Origin: [Ruminococcus] torques ATCC 27756
Lineage (GTDB): Bacteria > Bacillota > Clostridia > Lachnospirales > Lachnospiraceae
Assembly (NCBI RefSeq): GCF_000153925.1
Contig: NZ_DS264365.1
Coordinates: 1 to 64,000, forward strand
DNA: 64,000 nucleotides
Direction of reading: 5' to 3'
Shown: piece by piece, positions 25,111 through 38,488 of the stretch
Layout: the number at the start of each line of letters is the position of its first letter
How positions within the stretch are numbered: position 1 is the first letter of the stretch
Made by a program: the position numbers and the translations under genes
The notes under the pieces: model-generated
Database searches by the model: none
Told to the model about the DNA's origin: nothing
The model's input: the letters and a program-made list of their open reading frames with translations, nothing else

Positions 25111-25550
25111 TAGATCACCTCTGCTTTTCCACCAAGCGCTTCAATTTTCTCAGCAGCTTTTGCACTAAATGCATTTGCCTGAACTGTAAGCTTCTTAGTT
25201 AACTCTCCATTTCCAAGAATTTTAACTCCGTCTCTCGGGTTTTTCACGATACCGCTCTCGATCAGTGTTTCAACAGATACTGTAGCTCCGTCCTCGAATC
25301 TTTCGAGTTCGCTGATGTTGATACCTACGATCGTCTTAGAGTTTCTGCAAGTGAATCCTCTCTTCGGTATTCTTCTGTACAAAGGCATCTGACCGCCTTC
25401 GAATCCGGGTCTTGTAGCGCCGGAACGTGCTTTCTGTCCCTTATGGCCTTTACCGGCTGTCTTACCGTTTCCTGAACCATGTCCACGGCCTCTTCTGAAA
25501 TTATCACTCTGTTTTGAACCGTCTGCCGGTCTTAAGTTTGATAAGTCCAT
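25110..25550 (-). CDS. rplO: 50S ribosomal protein L15
   Basis: The 146-residue protein has the Gly/Arg-rich N-terminus ([20 protein letters not shown]) that threads into 23S rRNA, and the C-terminal L18e/L15 fold. SD AAGGAGG. Translationally coupled to secY by the one-base overlap. Confidence 0.97.
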   Translation of the reverse strand: MDLSNLRPADGSKQSDNFRRGRGHGSGNGKTAGKGHKGQKARSGATRPGFEGGQMPLYRRIPKRGFTCRNSKTIVGINISELERFEDGATVSVETLIESGIVKNPRDGVKILGNGELTKKLTVQANAFSAKAAEKIEALGGKAEVI

Positions 25551-25570
25551 GACGTTACCTCCTTATCTTT

Positions 25571-25753
25571 TTATGCCTCTTCTTCAACCTTAACTAAATG
25601 TCTAACCTGCTGTACCATACCTCTGGTAGCTGCATTGTCCGGCAGTACGACTGTCTTGCCGGTCTTCTTGAGACCAAGAGCCTCAACTGTTCTTTTATGC
25701 TTTGGTATGGCTCCGATTGTAGACTTTACTAACGTAACTTTTAAGTTTGCCAT
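25571..25753 (-). CDS. rpmD: 50S ribosomal protein L30
   Basis: The 60-residue ferredoxin-like-fold protein reads LKVTLVKSTIGAIPKHKRTV. Normal length, SD AAGGAGG, in the standard position between rpsE and rplO. Confidence 0.96.
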   Translation of the reverse strand: MANLKVTLVKSTIGAIPKHKRTVEALGLKKTGKTVVLPDNAATRGMVQQVRHLVKVEEEA

Positions 25754-25812
25754 TTCAATCTTACCTCCTTATGCGATAGGATAGAATCTGTTATTCAACA
25801 TTTTCTATCGTC

Positions 25813-26322
25813 TTAGCCCATGATCTCCTCGATCGATTTGCCGCGAAGTCTTGCAACATCTTCCGGAGACTTAACGTCTTTGAGTCCTTCGATCGTAGCA
25901 AGTACGACATTCTGTTTATTGTTTGATCCGAGAGATTTTGTACGAATATTTTTGATTCCCGCCATCTCGATCACGGCACGAGCCGGACCTCCGGCGATTA
26001 CTCCTGTACCATCCGGAGCTTTTTTCAGAAGTACGGATGCACTTCCGAATTTTCCGAGTACATCGTGTGTGATACTTCCGTTCTCATCGAATGTGATCTC
26101 GATCATTTTCTTCATAGCGTCTTCTTTCCCTTTGCGGATCGCTTCCGGGATTTCAGTAGCTTTTCCCAAACCTGCACCAACATGACCATTGCCGTCTCCG
26201 ACAACAACTAAAGCTGTAAATCTGAAGTTACGACCACCTTTAACAACTTTGGTAACACGTTTGATTGATACCACTTTTTCTAATAATTCCATCTGACTAG
26301 CATCAATGCGTTCCTGTCTCAT
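25813..26322 (-). CDS. rpsE: 30S ribosomal protein S5
   Basis: The 169-residue protein has the double-stranded-RNA-binding N-domain ([20 protein letters not shown]) and the C-terminal S5 fold with [19 protein letters not shown]. It lies at the mRNA entry site, and mutations in the family affect spectinomycin sensitivity and fidelity. SD GGGAG. Confidence 0.97.
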   Translation of the reverse strand: MRQERIDASQMELLEKVVSIKRVTKVVKGGRNFRFTALVVVGDGNGHVGAGLGKATEIPEAIRKGKEDAMKKMIEITFDENGSITHDVLGKFGSASVLLKKAPDGTGVIAGGPARAVIEMAGIKNIRTKSLGSNNKQNVVLATIEGLKDVKSPEDVARLRGKSIEEIMG

Positions 26323-26337
26323 CTGTGTTCTCCCTTC

Positions 26338-26706
26338 CTAGAAATTCAGCCCGGCTTCTCTTGCTGCGTCTGCCAGTGCTTTGATCTTACCCTGATAAAT
26401 GAAGCCGCCTCTGTCGAATACAACTTCTGTAATACCTTTTTCTTTTGCTTTCTCGGCAATTACTTTTCCGAGGCATGCTGCTGCTTCAACGTTGTTTGTT
26501 TTCTCAAGTTCTGCTTTCACATCTTTCTGAAGAGTGGAAGCCGCAACCAGAGTATTTCCAACAGTGTCGTCGATGATCTGAGCATACATATGATTATTAC
26601 TTCTAAAAACAGCTAAACGCGGTCTTTCAGCAGTGCCGCTGAAACGGTTGCGTAATTTCATGTGTTTTTTTCTACGAATTTCGCTTCTTGATTTCTTACT
26701 AACCAT
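26338..26706 (-). CDS. rplR: 50S ribosomal protein L18
   Basis: The ATG at 26706 is preferred over a GTG two codons earlier, because AAGGAG is nine bases before it. The protein has 122 residues with a basic N-terminus and the 5S rRNA-binding fold ([38 protein letters not shown]). Confidence 0.96.
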   Translation of the reverse strand: MVSKKSRSEIRRKKHMKLRNRFSGTAERPRLAVFRSNNHMYAQIIDDTVGNTLVAASTLQKDVKAELEKTNNVEAAACLGKVIAEKAKEKGITEVVFDRGGFIYQGKIKALADAAREAGLNF

Positions 26707-26723
26707 TTTCACACTCTCCTTAT

Positions 26724-27266
26724 TTATTTCTTACCGGTCTTACCTACTTTACGTCTGATTACTTCGTCAGCATATTTAATACCTTTGCCCTTATATGGCT
26801 CCGGTCTTCTCTTATCTCTGATCTCAGCCGCATACTGTCCAACTTTTTCTTTGTCGATTCCTTTTACAGTGATCTTGTTCTGACCTTCCAGAACTGTCTC
26901 AACGCCTTCCGGATCGATCATCTCAACCGGATGAGAATATCCAAGGTTCAGTGTCAGTTTATTTCCTGATTTTGATGCTCTGTAACCTACACCGTTTACT
27001 TCAAGGACTTTCTGATATCCTTCTGTAACTCCGACAACCATGTTGTTGATCAGTGTTCTTGTCAAACCGTGAAGAGATTTCATTTTCTTGAGATCGTTCG
27101 GTCTTGTTACAGTTACTTCTTCGCCTTCAACCTTAATTTCCATTTCTGTCGGAAGCTCTCTTGTAAGAGTTCCTTTCGGACCTTTCACAGTCACTACATT
27201 GTTCTCTGCAACTTCTACAGTTACTCCTGCAGGAATTGCAACCGGCAGTCTTCCTATACGTGACAT
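26724..27266 (-). CDS. rplF: 50S ribosomal protein L6
   Basis: This is a 180-residue duplicated-fold protein: [19 protein letters not shown] and the C-terminal 23S-binding [19 protein letters not shown]. It is located near the factor-binding site of the 50S. SD AAGGAGG. Confidence 0.97.
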   Translation of the reverse strand: MSRIGRLPVAIPAGVTVEVAENNVVTVKGPKGTLTRELPTEMEIKVEGEEVTVTRPNDLKKMKSLHGLTRTLINNMVVGVTEGYQKVLEVNGVGYRASKSGNKLTLNLGYSHPVEMIDPEGVETVLEGQNKITVKGIDKEKVGQYAAEIRDKRRPEPYKGKGIKYADEVIRRKVGKTGKK

Positions 27267-27445
27267 ACCCTATTCCTCCTTAACTTAGATTTTCGGAGGA
27301 GCTGCTTTGGCTCCTCTGTTTTCAGTTGCATTGAGCACTTAGCGAGGTACTTTCGAGCTTAGTGCGAAAGTACACCTCGACGCTTAACGAGGTCTCCCAC
27401 GAGTTTAGCGGCGATGGTGTTTCCTCTGTACTCAACGGATTTAAA
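27267..27445 (-). other. Hairpin-rich spacer between rplF and rpsH
   Basis: This 179-base spacer shows two strong stems: GGAGGAGC...GCTCCTCTG near 27292-27319, and GAGGTACTTTCG (27344-27355) with CGAAAGTAC-ac-CTC (27365-27378). Typical rpsH-rplF junctions are a few bases long. S8 autoregulates the spc operon in Escherichia coli by binding mRNA, so a regulatory or processing role is possible but unproven. Confidence 0.4.
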
Positions 27446-27847
27446 TTACCAAACGAAGCAAAGTACCTCTCCGCCTACGCCGAGTTTTCTTGCTTCTTTA
27501 TCTGTTACAACGCCTTTGTTTGTAGAAATGATCGCTGTTCCAAGTCCGCCGAGTACTCTCGGGATATCTTCTGTGTTTGCATAAACACGAAGTCCCGGTT
27601 TTGAGATTCTCTTAAGTCCTGTGATAACTTTCTCGTTCTTATCAGCACCGTATTTCAGTGTGATATGAATTGTCTGAAAGTGTCCGTCTTCTACAAGATC
27701 ATATTTTGCGATATATCCCTCATCAAGAAGAATATTTGCGATAGCAAGTTTCATCTTGGATGCCGGTACATCAACTGTATCATGTTTTGCAGTGTTCGCA
27801 TTACGGATTCTTGTAAGCATATCTGCAATAGGATCGCTCATAGTCAT
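27446..27847 (-). CDS. rpsH: 30S ribosomal protein S8
   Basis: The 133-residue protein reads [20 protein letters not shown] with the C-terminal [20 protein letters not shown] that binds the central domain of 16S rRNA. The ATG at 27847 fits the GGAGG better than the ATG two codons later. Confidence 0.97.
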   Translation of the reverse strand: MTMSDPIADMLTRIRNANTAKHDTVDVPASKMKLAIANILLDEGYIAKYDLVEDGHFQTIHITLKYGADKNEKVITGLKRISKPGLRVYANTEDIPRVLGGLGTAIISTNKGVVTDKEARKLGVGGEVLCFVW

Positions 27848-27935
27848 GTGGATGTATCCTCCTTTTATATTCTATCTGTTCTACATTTTCTGCCCCGCGG
27901 AAAATTTCTTTGCGATGCGCCAAACTGCTTTCGGC

Positions 27936-28121
27936 TTACCAGCTGGCTTTCTTAACTCCCGGGATCTGTCCTTTGTATGCCAGTTCACGGAAGCAGATAC
28001 GGCAGATTCCATATTTTCTCAAATACGCATGCGGACGTCCGCAGATTCTGCAGCGGCTATATTCTCTTGTGGAGAATTTAGGCTTGCGCTGCTGTTTGAT
28101 TTTCATAGATGTCTTTGCCAT
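27936..28121 (-). CDS. rpsN: 30S ribosomal protein S14, zinc (type Z) form
   Basis: The 61-residue short S14 has a CxxC...CxxC zinc ribbon ([20 protein letters not shown]), the typical form of Gram-positive bacteria. It lies between rplE and rpsH as usual. Confidence 0.97.
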   Translation of the reverse strand: MAKTSMKIKQQRKPKFSTREYSRCRICGRPHAYLRKYGICRICFRELAYKGQIPGVKKASW

Positions 28122-28133
28122 GATTTTCCTCCT

Positions 28134-28673
28134 TTATTTTGCAAACGGCATATTGAACTGTTTCAATAATTCACGTGCTTCCTCGTCAGTTTTGGCTGTT
28201 GTAACAAAGATTACGTCCATACCTCTGACTTTGTCGATCTTATCATATTCGATCTCCGGGAAAATCAACTGCTCCTTGATTCCAAGTGCATAGTTTCCTC
28301 TTCCGTCAAATGCGTTCGGGTTTACACCTCTGAAGTCACGCACACGCGGAAGCGCAAGGTTAATCAGACGATCAACGAACTCATACATTTTCTCGCCTCT
28401 AAGCGTAACCTTACATCCGATCGGCATACCCTCTCTGATTTTGAAGTTAGCCACGGAGTTCTTTGCTCTTGTAACAACGGCTTTCTGACCTGCGATCTTT
28501 TCCATATCGGCGATTGCAGACTCTAAAACCTTTGCATTTTCTTTTGCTTCGCCAACGCCCATGTTGATAACAACTTTGTCGAGCTTCGGCACTTCCATAA
28601 TATTTTTATATCCGAATTTTTTGATCATTGCGTCAACGATCTCATTCTGGTACTGTTCTTTCAGTCTACTCAA
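28134..28673 (-). CDS. rplE: 50S ribosomal protein L5
   Basis: The 179-residue protein contains [20 protein letters not shown] and the C-terminal [20 protein letters not shown]. It binds 5S rRNA and contacts P-site tRNA. SD AAGGAGG. Confidence 0.97.
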   Translation of the reverse strand: MSRLKEQYQNEIVDAMIKKFGYKNIMEVPKLDKVVINMGVGEAKENAKVLESAIADMEKIAGQKAVVTRAKNSVANFKIREGMPIGCKVTLRGEKMYEFVDRLINLALPRVRDFRGVNPNAFDGRGNYALGIKEQLIFPEIEYDKIDKVRGMDVIFVTTAKTDEEARELLKQFNMPFAK

Positions 28674-28696
28674 AGTCCTTGGTCCTCCTTCCCGAA

Positions 28697-29008
28697 TTAA
28701 TCAATAACTTCGCCAGTCTTCTTTGCGAAACGAACTTTTTTGTCTCCATCCATTTTGAAGCCTACTCGTGTTGCCTGACCTTTGTGCATAAGCATTACGT
28801 TAGATGCATCGATATAACCTTCCTGATGTACGATGCCACCGTTCTGGTTTGCTGCGCTCGGCTTTGTGTGCTTTGTCAGCATATTGACGCCTTCAACGAG
28901 GACTCTTCCGTCTTTTTTATTTACGGCGATAACTTTGCCCTCTTTGTCTTTATCTTTTCCGGCGATAACCTTTACAGTGTCGCCTGTTTTAATTTTCATA
29001 GTTGACAT
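28697..29008 (-). CDS. rplX: 50S ribosomal protein L24
   Basis: The 103-residue protein has the KOW motif near the N-terminus ([20 protein letters not shown]). It is an assembly initiator on 23S rRNA domain I. The ATG at 29008 is nine bases after GGAGG. Confidence 0.96.
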   Translation of the reverse strand: MSTMKIKTGDTVKVIAGKDKDKEGKVIAVNKKDGRVLVEGVNMLTKHTKPSAANQNGGIVHQEGYIDASNVMLMHKGQATRVGFKMDGDKKVRFAKKTGEVID

Positions 29009-29022
29009 TCTTAGGCACCTCC

Positions 29023-29391
29023 CTACAGTACTTCCGGAGCAAGAGAAACAATTTTCATAAAGTGCTTCTCTCTAAGCTCACGGGCTACTGGTCCAAAAAT
29101 ACGTGTTCCACGCGGATTCAAATCGTCTTTTATAATAACAGCAGCATTTTCATCGAATCTGATATAGGAACCGTCTTTACGACGAGCGCCTTTTACAGAA
29201 CGAACAACAACAGCTTTTACGACATCGCCTTTTTTAACAACGCCGCCTGGTGTTGCATCTTTTACAGTTGCAACGATCACATCACCGATGCTCGCATATC
29301 TTCTTGTAGAACCGCCAAGCACACGGATGCACAGTAATTCTTTAGCGCCTGTGTTGTCTGCTACTTTCAGTCTGCTTTCTTGCTGTATCAT
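29023..29391 (-). CDS. rplN: 50S ribosomal protein L14
   Basis: The 122-residue protein reads [20 protein letters not shown] with C-terminal [20 protein letters not shown]. Normal length. It forms intersubunit bridges. First gene of the spc section after rpsQ. Confidence 0.97.
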   Translation of the reverse strand: MIQQESRLKVADNTGAKELLCIRVLGGSTRRYASIGDVIVATVKDATPGGVVKKGDVVKAVVVRSVKGARRKDGSYIRFDENAAVIIKDDLNPRGTRIFGPVARELREKHFMKIVSLAPEVL

Positions 29392-29413
29392 GCAGGTAAA
29401 CCTCCTTCAAAAA

Positions 29414-29671
29414 TTATTTTGCTTTCTCCATGATCTCCACAAGTCTCCATCTTTTGTCTTTTGACAGAGGTCTTGTTTCCATAACTTTTACTGTATCACC
29501 GATCTTACACTCGTTATTCTCATCATGAGCTTTCAGCTTGTAAGTTCTTTTTACGATCTTCTTATAAAGCGGGTGTTTTACATGGTCTTCCACGGCAACA
29601 ACGATTGTTTTGTCCATCTTGTCGCTTACGACCTTACCCGTACGGGTTTTTCTCAGATTTCTCTCTTCCAC
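29414..29671 (-). CDS. rpsQ: 30S ribosomal protein S17
   Basis: GTG at 29671 is chosen because AAGGAG lies seven bases upstream and the resulting 85-residue product ([22 protein letters not shown] fold) has the usual length. A longer in-frame ATG start would overlap the SD. A primary 16S binder. Confidence 0.95.
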   Translation of the reverse strand: MEERNLRKTRTGKVVSDKMDKTIVVAVEDHVKHPLYKKIVKRTYKLKAHDENNECKIGDTVKVMETRPLSKDKRWRLVEIMEKAK

Positions 29672-29716
29672 TTCTATTCTCCTTTCAATCATTCTGGCAA
29701 AGAAGCTGATATCCGC

Positions 29717-29917
29717 TTATCGTCCAGCCTCTGTGATCATCGTCTGGATACGTGCGATATTTTTTCTTACTTCTTTGATTCTGCTTGTATTGTCCAACTG
29801 GTTTGTGGCATTCTGGAATCTCAAGTTGAAGAGTTCCTTCTTAGCAGCTACTAATTCCTGATTTAATTCCTCTACGGATTTTCCTCTTAATTCTTTTACA
29901 AATGTATTAGTTTTCAC
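29717..29917 (-). CDS. rpmC: 50S ribosomal protein L29
   Basis: This 66-residue two-helix protein contains [23 protein letters not shown] at 29917 follows an AAGGCGGTGAT SD located inside rplP. The two genes overlap by 11 bases, implying translational coupling. L29 lies at the tunnel exit and docks the signal recognition particle. Confidence 0.94.
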   Translation of the reverse strand: MKTNTFVKELRGKSVEELNQELVAAKKELFNLRFQNATNQLDNTSRIKEVRKNIARIQTMITEAGR

Positions 29918-30344
29918 TGTTATCACCGCCTTCTAAGTCTGCGCGAGAAACGATTTTGCATTTGCAAGGTAATTTATGCATTGCAAGTCGAAGTGCCTCT
30001 CTAGCTGTTTCCTCTGGTACTCCTGCAATTTCAAACATCACGCGGCCCGGTTTTACTACAGCTGCCCAATACTCAACTGTACCTTTACCGCTACCCATAC
30101 GAGTCTCAGCCGGTTTTGCCGTGATCGGCTTATCCGGGAAAATTTTGATCCAAACTTTACCGCCACGTTTGATGTAACGTGTCATGGCAACACGGGCTGC
30201 CTCGATCTGATTGGAACGAATCCAGCACGGCTCTGCCGCTACGATACCGTACTCACCATATGCGATCGTGTTACCTCTGAGAGCTTTTCCTTTCATGGTA
30301 CCACGGAACTGTTTACGACGTTTTACTCTTTTTGGCATTAACAT
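29907..30344 (-). CDS. rplP: 50S ribosomal protein L16
   Basis: The 145-residue protein contains [20 protein letters not shown] and the loop [20 protein letters not shown] near the peptidyl-transferase centre. Its ATG shares a base with the rpsC stop (TAATG). Confidence 0.97.
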   Translation of the reverse strand: MLMPKRVKRRKQFRGTMKGKALRGNTIAYGEYGIVAAEPCWIRSNQIEAARVAMTRYIKRGGKVWIKIFPDKPITAKPAETRMGSGKGTVEYWAAVVKPGRVMFEIAGVPEETAREALRLAMHKLPCKCKIVSRADLEGGDNSEN

Positions 30345-31000
30345 TATTTATCTCTCCCTTCCTTATCTGCTTTAGTCGGAAGAACTTCGCCTTTGTAAAT
30401 CCAAACCTTTACACCGACTTTTCCGTAAGTTGTGTCAGCTTCTGCGAATCCATAGTCAATGTCTGCTCTAAGTGTCTGAAGCGGAATTGTTCCCTCGCTG
30501 TAGAACTCTGTACGAGCCATATCAGCTCCGCCGAGACGTCCGGATACAGAAGTTTTAACTCCAAGAGCTCCTGCTTTCATTGTTCTGGACATGCAGGATT
30601 TCATAGCACGTCTGAATGAAATACGGTTCTCAAGCTGCTGGGCAATGTTCTCAGCTACAAGCTGTGCGTCTTTGTCCGGTCTTTTGATCTCTTTGATATC
30701 AACGATAAGTTTCTTATCTGTGAACTGAGCAAGCTCTGCTTTTACTTTTTCGATCTCGGAACCGCCCTTACCGATAACAACGCCCGGTTTAGCTGTATAA
30801 ACAATGATCTTCACGCGATCGGAAGCTCTCTCGATCTCGATTTTGGAGATTCCGGCGCTGTATAATCTTTTCTTTAAAAATGTTCTGATCTCGTGGTCTT
30901 CAACCAAGTTGTCAGCGAAATCTTTCTCTGCGTACCATTTGGAATCCCATTCTTTGATAACGCCGACTCTCAAGCCATGAGGATTTACTTTCTGTCCCAT
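30344..31000 (-). CDS. rpsC: 30S ribosomal protein S3
   Basis: The 218-residue protein has a KH type II domain ([20 protein letters not shown]) and the C-terminal domain with [20 protein letters not shown]. It forms part of the mRNA entry tunnel and helicase. One-base overlap with rplP. Confidence 0.97.
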   Translation of the reverse strand: MGQKVNPHGLRVGVIKEWDSKWYAEKDFADNLVEDHEIRTFLKKRLYSAGISKIEIERASDRVKIIVYTAKPGVVIGKGGSEIEKVKAELAQFTDKKLIVDIKEIKRPDKDAQLVAENIAQQLENRISFRRAMKSCMSRTMKAGALGVKTSVSGRLGGADMARTEFYSEGTIPLQTLRADIDYGFAEADTTYGKVGVKVWIYKGEVLPTKADKEGRDK

Positions 31001-31009
31001 ATTGTCCTC

Positions 31010-31396
31010 CTATCTTTCATTCAGCACGATTGTGATGTGGCTCATTCTCTTCTCGATTCTATAAGCTCTACCCTGTGCTCTCGGTCTGATTCTCTTCATT
31101 GTCGGTCCTTTGTTTGCGTAGCACTCCTCAATGTAAAGGTTGTCAACGCTCATACCGTTGTTGTTCTCAGCGTTAGCAATCGCTGATTTCAGTAATTTCT
31201 CTATAACTGCTGAAGCATATCTCGGATTGTAAGCTAAAATACCGAGTGCTGTCTGTACATCCTTACCTCTGATGGCATCAAGAACGTAGCATGCCTTCTG
31301 AACAGATATTCTTGCGTAAGAAATCTTAGCTGAAGGTCTTGTATCTCTCTGCTCGTTTCTTTCTCTCTTGATTTGGGATCTGTGTCCTTTTGCCAT
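31010..31396 (-). CDS. rplV: 50S ribosomal protein L22
   Basis: The 128-residue protein contains ISYARISVQKACYVLDAIRG and the tunnel-lining hairpin GPTMKRIRPRAQGRAYRIEK, where macrolide-resistance changes arise in other bacteria. No change is evident here. SD GGAGG. Confidence 0.97.
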   Translation of the reverse strand: MAKGHRSQIKRERNEQRDTRPSAKISYARISVQKACYVLDAIRGKDVQTALGILAYNPRYASAVIEKLLKSAIANAENNNGMSVDNLYIEECYANKGPTMKRIRPRAQGRAYRIEKRMSHITIVLNER

Positions 31397-31427
31397 GGAT
31401 GAACCCTCCTTTCAAAATATATGAATC

Positions 31428-31709
31428 TTATCTGACTTTCGACTTCTTCTCGTCTTTGCCGTGTCCTCTGTAAGTTCTTGTCGCAACGAACTCACCGAGT
31501 TTGTGTCCTACCATATCTTCTGTAACATATACCGGTACATGTCTTCTTCCGTCATGTACGGCAAATGTGTGGCCTACAAATGACGGGAAGATTGTAGAAC
31601 GGCGTGACCATGTCTTAATAACTGATTTATCACCTGCAGCGTTCATAGCGTCTACTTTTTTCAGTAAGCTTTCGTCTGCAAATGGTCCTTTTTTAAGTGA
31701 GCGAGCCAT
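31428..31709 (-). CDS. rpsS: 30S ribosomal protein S19
   Basis: The 93-residue protein contains [20 protein letters not shown] and [20 protein letters not shown]. It forms a complex with S13 in the 30S head. SD AAGGAGG. Confidence 0.97.
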   Translation of the reverse strand: MARSLKKGPFADESLLKKVDAMNAAGDKSVIKTWSRRSTIFPSFVGHTFAVHDGRRHVPVYVTEDMVGHKLGEFVATRTYRGHGKDEKKSKVR

Positions 31710-31735
31710 AGGTTCTAACCTCCTTGTGAATCTAA

Positions 31736-32578
31736 TTATTTAATCGCTTTACCGTCTCTTCTTCTTACAATCAGCTTGTTAGAAGCTTTGTTTTTCTTGC
31801 GGGTCTTAAGACCAAGTGCCGGTTTACCCCACGGTGTACACGGACCCGGGCGGCCGATACCTGTCTTACCTTCACCACCACCATGCGGATGGTCGTTCGG
31901 GTTCATAACAGAACCACGTACTGTCGGGCGGATGCCCATGTGACGCTTACGTCCTGCTTTACCTACATTGATCAGGTTGTGCTCTCCGTTTCCTACCACA
32001 CCGATAGATGCGCGGCAGATGATCGGAACCATTCTCATCTCACCTGACGGAAGTCTGAGTGTTGCATATTTTCCTTCTTTAGCCATAAGCTGCGCGCTGT
32101 TTCCTGCTGAACGAACAAGCTGTCCGCCTTTTCCCGGATAAAGCTCGATGTTATGGATCTGAGTACCTACCGGAATCTCAGAAAGCGGGAGGCAGTTTCC
32201 TACTCTTACTTCGGCATCTGCACCGTTCATAACTGTCATTCCGTCTTTCAGTCCTTCAGGAGCAAGGATATATGCTTTTTCTCCGTCTGCGTAGCAGATC
32301 AGCGCAATGTTTGCAGATCTGTTCGGATCGTATTCGATACCTACTACTGTTGCCGGGATTCCGTCTTTCTTTCTCTTGAAGTCTACGATTCTATATTTTT
32401 TCTTAGCGCCGCCGCCGCGATGTCTTACAGTAATCTTACCCTGTGCGTTACGACCTGCTTTTCTTTTTTTGGAATCAAGAAGTGATTTTTCCGGAGTTGT
32501 CTTTGTGATCTCGGAGAAATCAGATCCTGTCATCTGTCTTCTGGAAGGTGTATATGGGTTATATGTTCTGATTCCCAT
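31736..32578 (-). CDS. rplB: 50S ribosomal protein L2
   Basis: The ATG at 32578 follows AAAGGAGAG; an earlier in-frame ATG is rejected. The 280-residue protein has the OB and SH3-like domains and the conserved C-terminal [20 protein letters not shown] containing the histidine near the peptidyl-transferase centre. Confidence 0.98.
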   Translation of the reverse strand: MGIRTYNPYTPSRRQMTGSDFSEITKTTPEKSLLDSKKRKAGRNAQGKITVRHRGGGAKKKYRIVDFKRKKDGIPATVVGIEYDPNRSANIALICYADGEKAYILAPEGLKDGMTVMNGADAEVRVGNCLPLSEIPVGTQIHNIELYPGKGGQLVRSAGNSAQLMAKEGKYATLRLPSGEMRMVPIICRASIGVVGNGEHNLINVGKAGRKRHMGIRPTVRGSVMNPNDHPHGGGEGKTGIGRPGPCTPWGKPALGLKTRKKNKASNKLIVRRRDGKAIK

Positions 32579-32646
32579 TACTTTCTCTCCTTTCATTTCG
32601 TCTAATTATTTGTTTCACGGATTTGCACCGTATATAGTTTCTGATC

Positions 32647-32946
32647 TTACAGTCCTTCAAAGATTTCGATTTCTTTACTGTCTTCTGTAAGCTGTACGAT
32701 CGCTTTCTTTGTCTTAGCTGTTTTTCCGACTACCATTCCGCGTCTTCTGTTTTTTCCTTCAAGGTTCATTGTGTTGACACGAGCAACCTTTGTTCCTTCA
32801 AACATTTTTTCAACAGCTTCTTTGATCTGAGCTTTTGTAGCCTCTGTGTGTACAAGGAATGTATATTTCTTGTCAGCCATCAGATCCATGCTTTTCTCTG
32901 TGATAACCGGTTTAAGGATTACATCATAATACTGAATGTTTGCCAT
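32647..32946 (-). CDS. rplW: 50S ribosomal protein L23
   Basis: The 99-residue protein contains [20 protein letters not shown]. It sits at the tunnel exit and docks trigger factor. Start and stop overlap with rplD by one base (TAATG type). Confidence 0.96.
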   Translation of the reverse strand: MANIQYYDVILKPVITEKSMDLMADKKYTFLVHTEATKAQIKEAVEKMFEGTKVARVNTMNLEGKNRRRGMVVGKTAKTKKAIVQLTEDSKEIEIFEGL

Positions 32947-33566
32947 TATGCGTACACCTCCTCGATTGTTGCAACAGCAGCTTTCGTTGCGATCACTGTG
33001 TTGTATTTCAGGATGTCATATACGTTGATCGTATTTGTGCGTGCTGTCTTAACGCCAGCAATGTTTCTAGCAGAAATCTCTGCGTTTGTATTTCCGTCTT
33101 CCAAAACAACAAGCGCTTTGTTTACGTTCAGGTTGTTCAGGACATTCTGGAATTTCTTTGTTTTGATCTCATCGAAGTTCATCTCGTCAACTACGATGAA
33201 TTTGTTCTCTTCTACTCTGGAAGAAAGTGCGGATTTAAGAGCAGCTCTCTTCTCTTTTTTATTCATCTTGAATGAGTAATCTCTCGGAACCGGAGCGAAT
33301 ACAACACCGCCGCCTGTCCACTGCGGAGCTCTTGTTGAACCCTGTCTTGCGTGTCCTGTTCCTTTCTGTCTCCACGGTTTTCTTCCGCCGCCTGAAACCT
33401 CAGAACGTGTTTTGGCTTTCTGTGTTCCCTGACGATTGTTTGCAAGCTGATTTACAACTGCCATGTGTACGAGGTGCTCATTTACTTCAACACCGAATAC
33501 AGCATCGTTTAATTCGATTGTATCAACTTCTTTACCTTCGATATTGTAAACAGATACTTTTGCCAT
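32946..33566 (-). CDS. rplD: 50S ribosomal protein L4
   Basis: The 206-residue protein has the extended tunnel loop with [20 protein letters not shown]. In several bacteria L4 represses the S10 operon through the leader upstream of rpsJ. That leader here is long and structured, so such control is possible. Confidence 0.97.
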   Translation of the reverse strand: MAKVSVYNIEGKEVDTIELNDAVFGVEVNEHLVHMAVVNQLANNRQGTQKAKTRSEVSGGGRKPWRQKGTGHARQGSTRAPQWTGGGVVFAPVPRDYSFKMNKKEKRAALKSALSSRVEENKFIVVDEMNFDEIKTKKFQNVLNNLNVNKALVVLEDGNTNAEISARNIAGVKTARTNTINVYDILKYNTVIATKAAVATIEEVYA

Positions 33567-33595
33567 CTGTGTGTTCCTCCTTTCTTATTGTCAGC

Positions 33596-34279
33596 TTAGT
33601 TTCCTTTTACTGTTTCTTTGATCGTTACAAGACATTTCTTCGGTCCCGGAACTGAACCTTTTACGAGAAGCAGGTTGTTCTCTGCATCAACTCTCACGAT
33701 TTCAAGGTTCTGAACAGTAATCTTCTTGTTACCCATCTGTCCAGGCATTTTTTTGCCTTTGAATACTTTACTCGGATCAGATGCCGCACCATTGGAACCA
33801 GCGTGACGATGGAACTTGGAACCATGTGTCATAGGTCCTCTGCTCTGTCCGTGACGTTTGATCGCGCCCTGGAAACCTTTACCTTTGGAGATTGCTGTCG
33901 CATCGATGTGATCTCCCTCTGCGAAGATATCAGCTTTGATCTCCTGAGCAAGAGCATATTCCTCTGCATTGTCAAATCTAAATTCTTTTACATATCTTTT
34001 TCCGGATACGCCTGCTTTGTCAAAGTGGCCTTTTTCAGCTTTTGTCACACCGTTTCTGTGTGCGATCGCTTTTCTTCCGCTTCCGTCTTTTGTGACAATC
34101 TTATCTTTCTTGTCAACATATCCAACCTGCACGGCGCTGTAGCCATCGTTCTCAACTGTTTTAACCTGTGTAACCACACACGGTCCAGCCTGCAGAACTG
34201 TTACCGGAATCAGAACTCCGTCTTCGTGATTGAAGATCTGAGTCATTCCAACTTTTGTAGCCAAAATAGCTTTCTTCAT
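33596..34279 (-). CDS. rplC: 50S ribosomal protein L3
   Basis: The ATG at 34279 follows AGGAGGT; a 15-codon longer frame is rejected. The 227-residue protein contains [20 protein letters not shown] and the loop [20 protein letters not shown] approaching the peptidyl-transferase centre. Confidence 0.97.
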   Translation of the reverse strand: MKKAILATKVGMTQIFNHEDGVLIPVTVLQAGPCVVTQVKTVENDGYSAVQVGYVDKKDKIVTKDGSGRKAIAHRNGVTKAEKGHFDKAGVSGKRYVKEFRFDNAEEYALAQEIKADIFAEGDHIDATAISKGKGFQGAIKRHGQSRGPMTHGSKFHRHAGSNGAASDPSKVFKGKKMPGQMGNKKITVQNLEIVRVDAENNLLLVKGSVPGPKKCLVTIKETVKGN

Positions 34280-34375
34280 TATAAATACCTCCTGTGATTT
34301 ACAGCGGAACGCTTTCGCGCTCATCCTAAATGTTAGGATTGTTACTGTTAATTTGAATGTTCAGCGGTTTTTCGC

Positions 34376-34693
34376 TTACTTATTTTTCATTTTGATATCG
34401 ATGTAAACACCTGCCGGCATTTCCAGTCTGGAAAGAGCATCCACAGTTTTCTGTGTCGGTGTAACGATATCGATGAGTCTCTTATGAGTTCTCTGCTCGA
34501 ACTGCTCTCTTGAGTCTTTGTACTTGTGTACCGCTCTAAGAATTGTCACTACCTCTTTCTTTGTCGGCAGCGGCACCGGTCCGCTCACCTGTGACCCATT
34601 CTTTTTTACAGTTTCGATGATTTTCTTTGCGGATGCATCAACGAGCTGATGATCATACGCTTTCAATGTGATTCTCATTACTTGACTTGCCAT
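34376..34693 (-). CDS. rpsJ: 30S ribosomal protein S10
   Basis: The 105-residue protein has [20 protein letters not shown], the tRNA-near loop [20 protein letters not shown] and the NusG/NusE-like surface. First gene of the S10 operon. SD AAGGAGG separated from the ATG by a T-rich stretch. Confidence 0.97.
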   Translation of the reverse strand: MASQVMRITLKAYDHQLVDASAKKIIETVKKNGSQVSGPVPLPTKKEVVTILRAVHKYKDSREQFEQRTHKRLIDIVTPTQKTVDALSRLEMPAGVYIDIKMKNK

Positions 34694-34980
34694 AAAAAAA
34701 GTCGCCTCCTTTTCGTACTTTTGACTTCAGTACGACAAGCGGTGACTGTACACTCTCCCGTGTGTGTCGTGAGAAACTCACACGTTGTTTCATACTTTTC
34801 CCTTGTGGTAATCAGTAATCAGTTGTGATTCGTACAGTGACTTGTCGCCAGTTTCCTAACTTGACATTCGCTCCACGGAAAACCTGCCTCAGCTTATCTT
34901 TTTGCCGGGCAGCAACCTCACGCTTCACAGCTATCATGTCACAGCTTTTTTAGTATATAGGAAATAACATTGTATTTCAA
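34694..34980 (-). ncRNA. S10-operon promoter and structured leader RNA
   Basis: TTGAAA (34980-34975), 17 bases and TATACT (34957-34952) form the promoter. The leader is about 250 bases. It can form a long-range helix in which 34733-34739 (CGACAAG) pairs with 34841-34847 and 34745-34751 (ACTGTAC) pairs with 34832-34838. This encloses a GTGTGAG...CTCAC hairpin. A competing hairpin, CGTACT/AGTACG (34714-34734), overlaps the inner strand just before the rpsJ SD. The mutually exclusive structures look regulatory. An L4-responsive leader is the known precedent, in other phyla. Confidence 0.6.
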
Positions 34981-35050
34981 GCTATTTTTATGAAAAATTG
35001 TATTTTTTTCAATACAATATCATTTTTCTCTTTTTCCCTATTATATATGG

Positions 35051-35088
35051 AAACAACAGATGTCATACAGTTCGGACATCTGTTGTTT
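35051..35088 (-). terminator. Terminator of the beta-glucoside operon
   Basis: AAACAACAGATGTC and GACATCTGTTGTTT form a perfect 14-base stem with a 10-base loop, 17 bases past the GH1 stop. The plus strand continues with T5, so it may work in both directions. Confidence 0.85.
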
Positions 35089-35104
35089 TTCTCAATTTTG
35101 ACTT

Positions 35105-38486
<3,382 letters not shown>

Positions 38487-38488
38487 TT

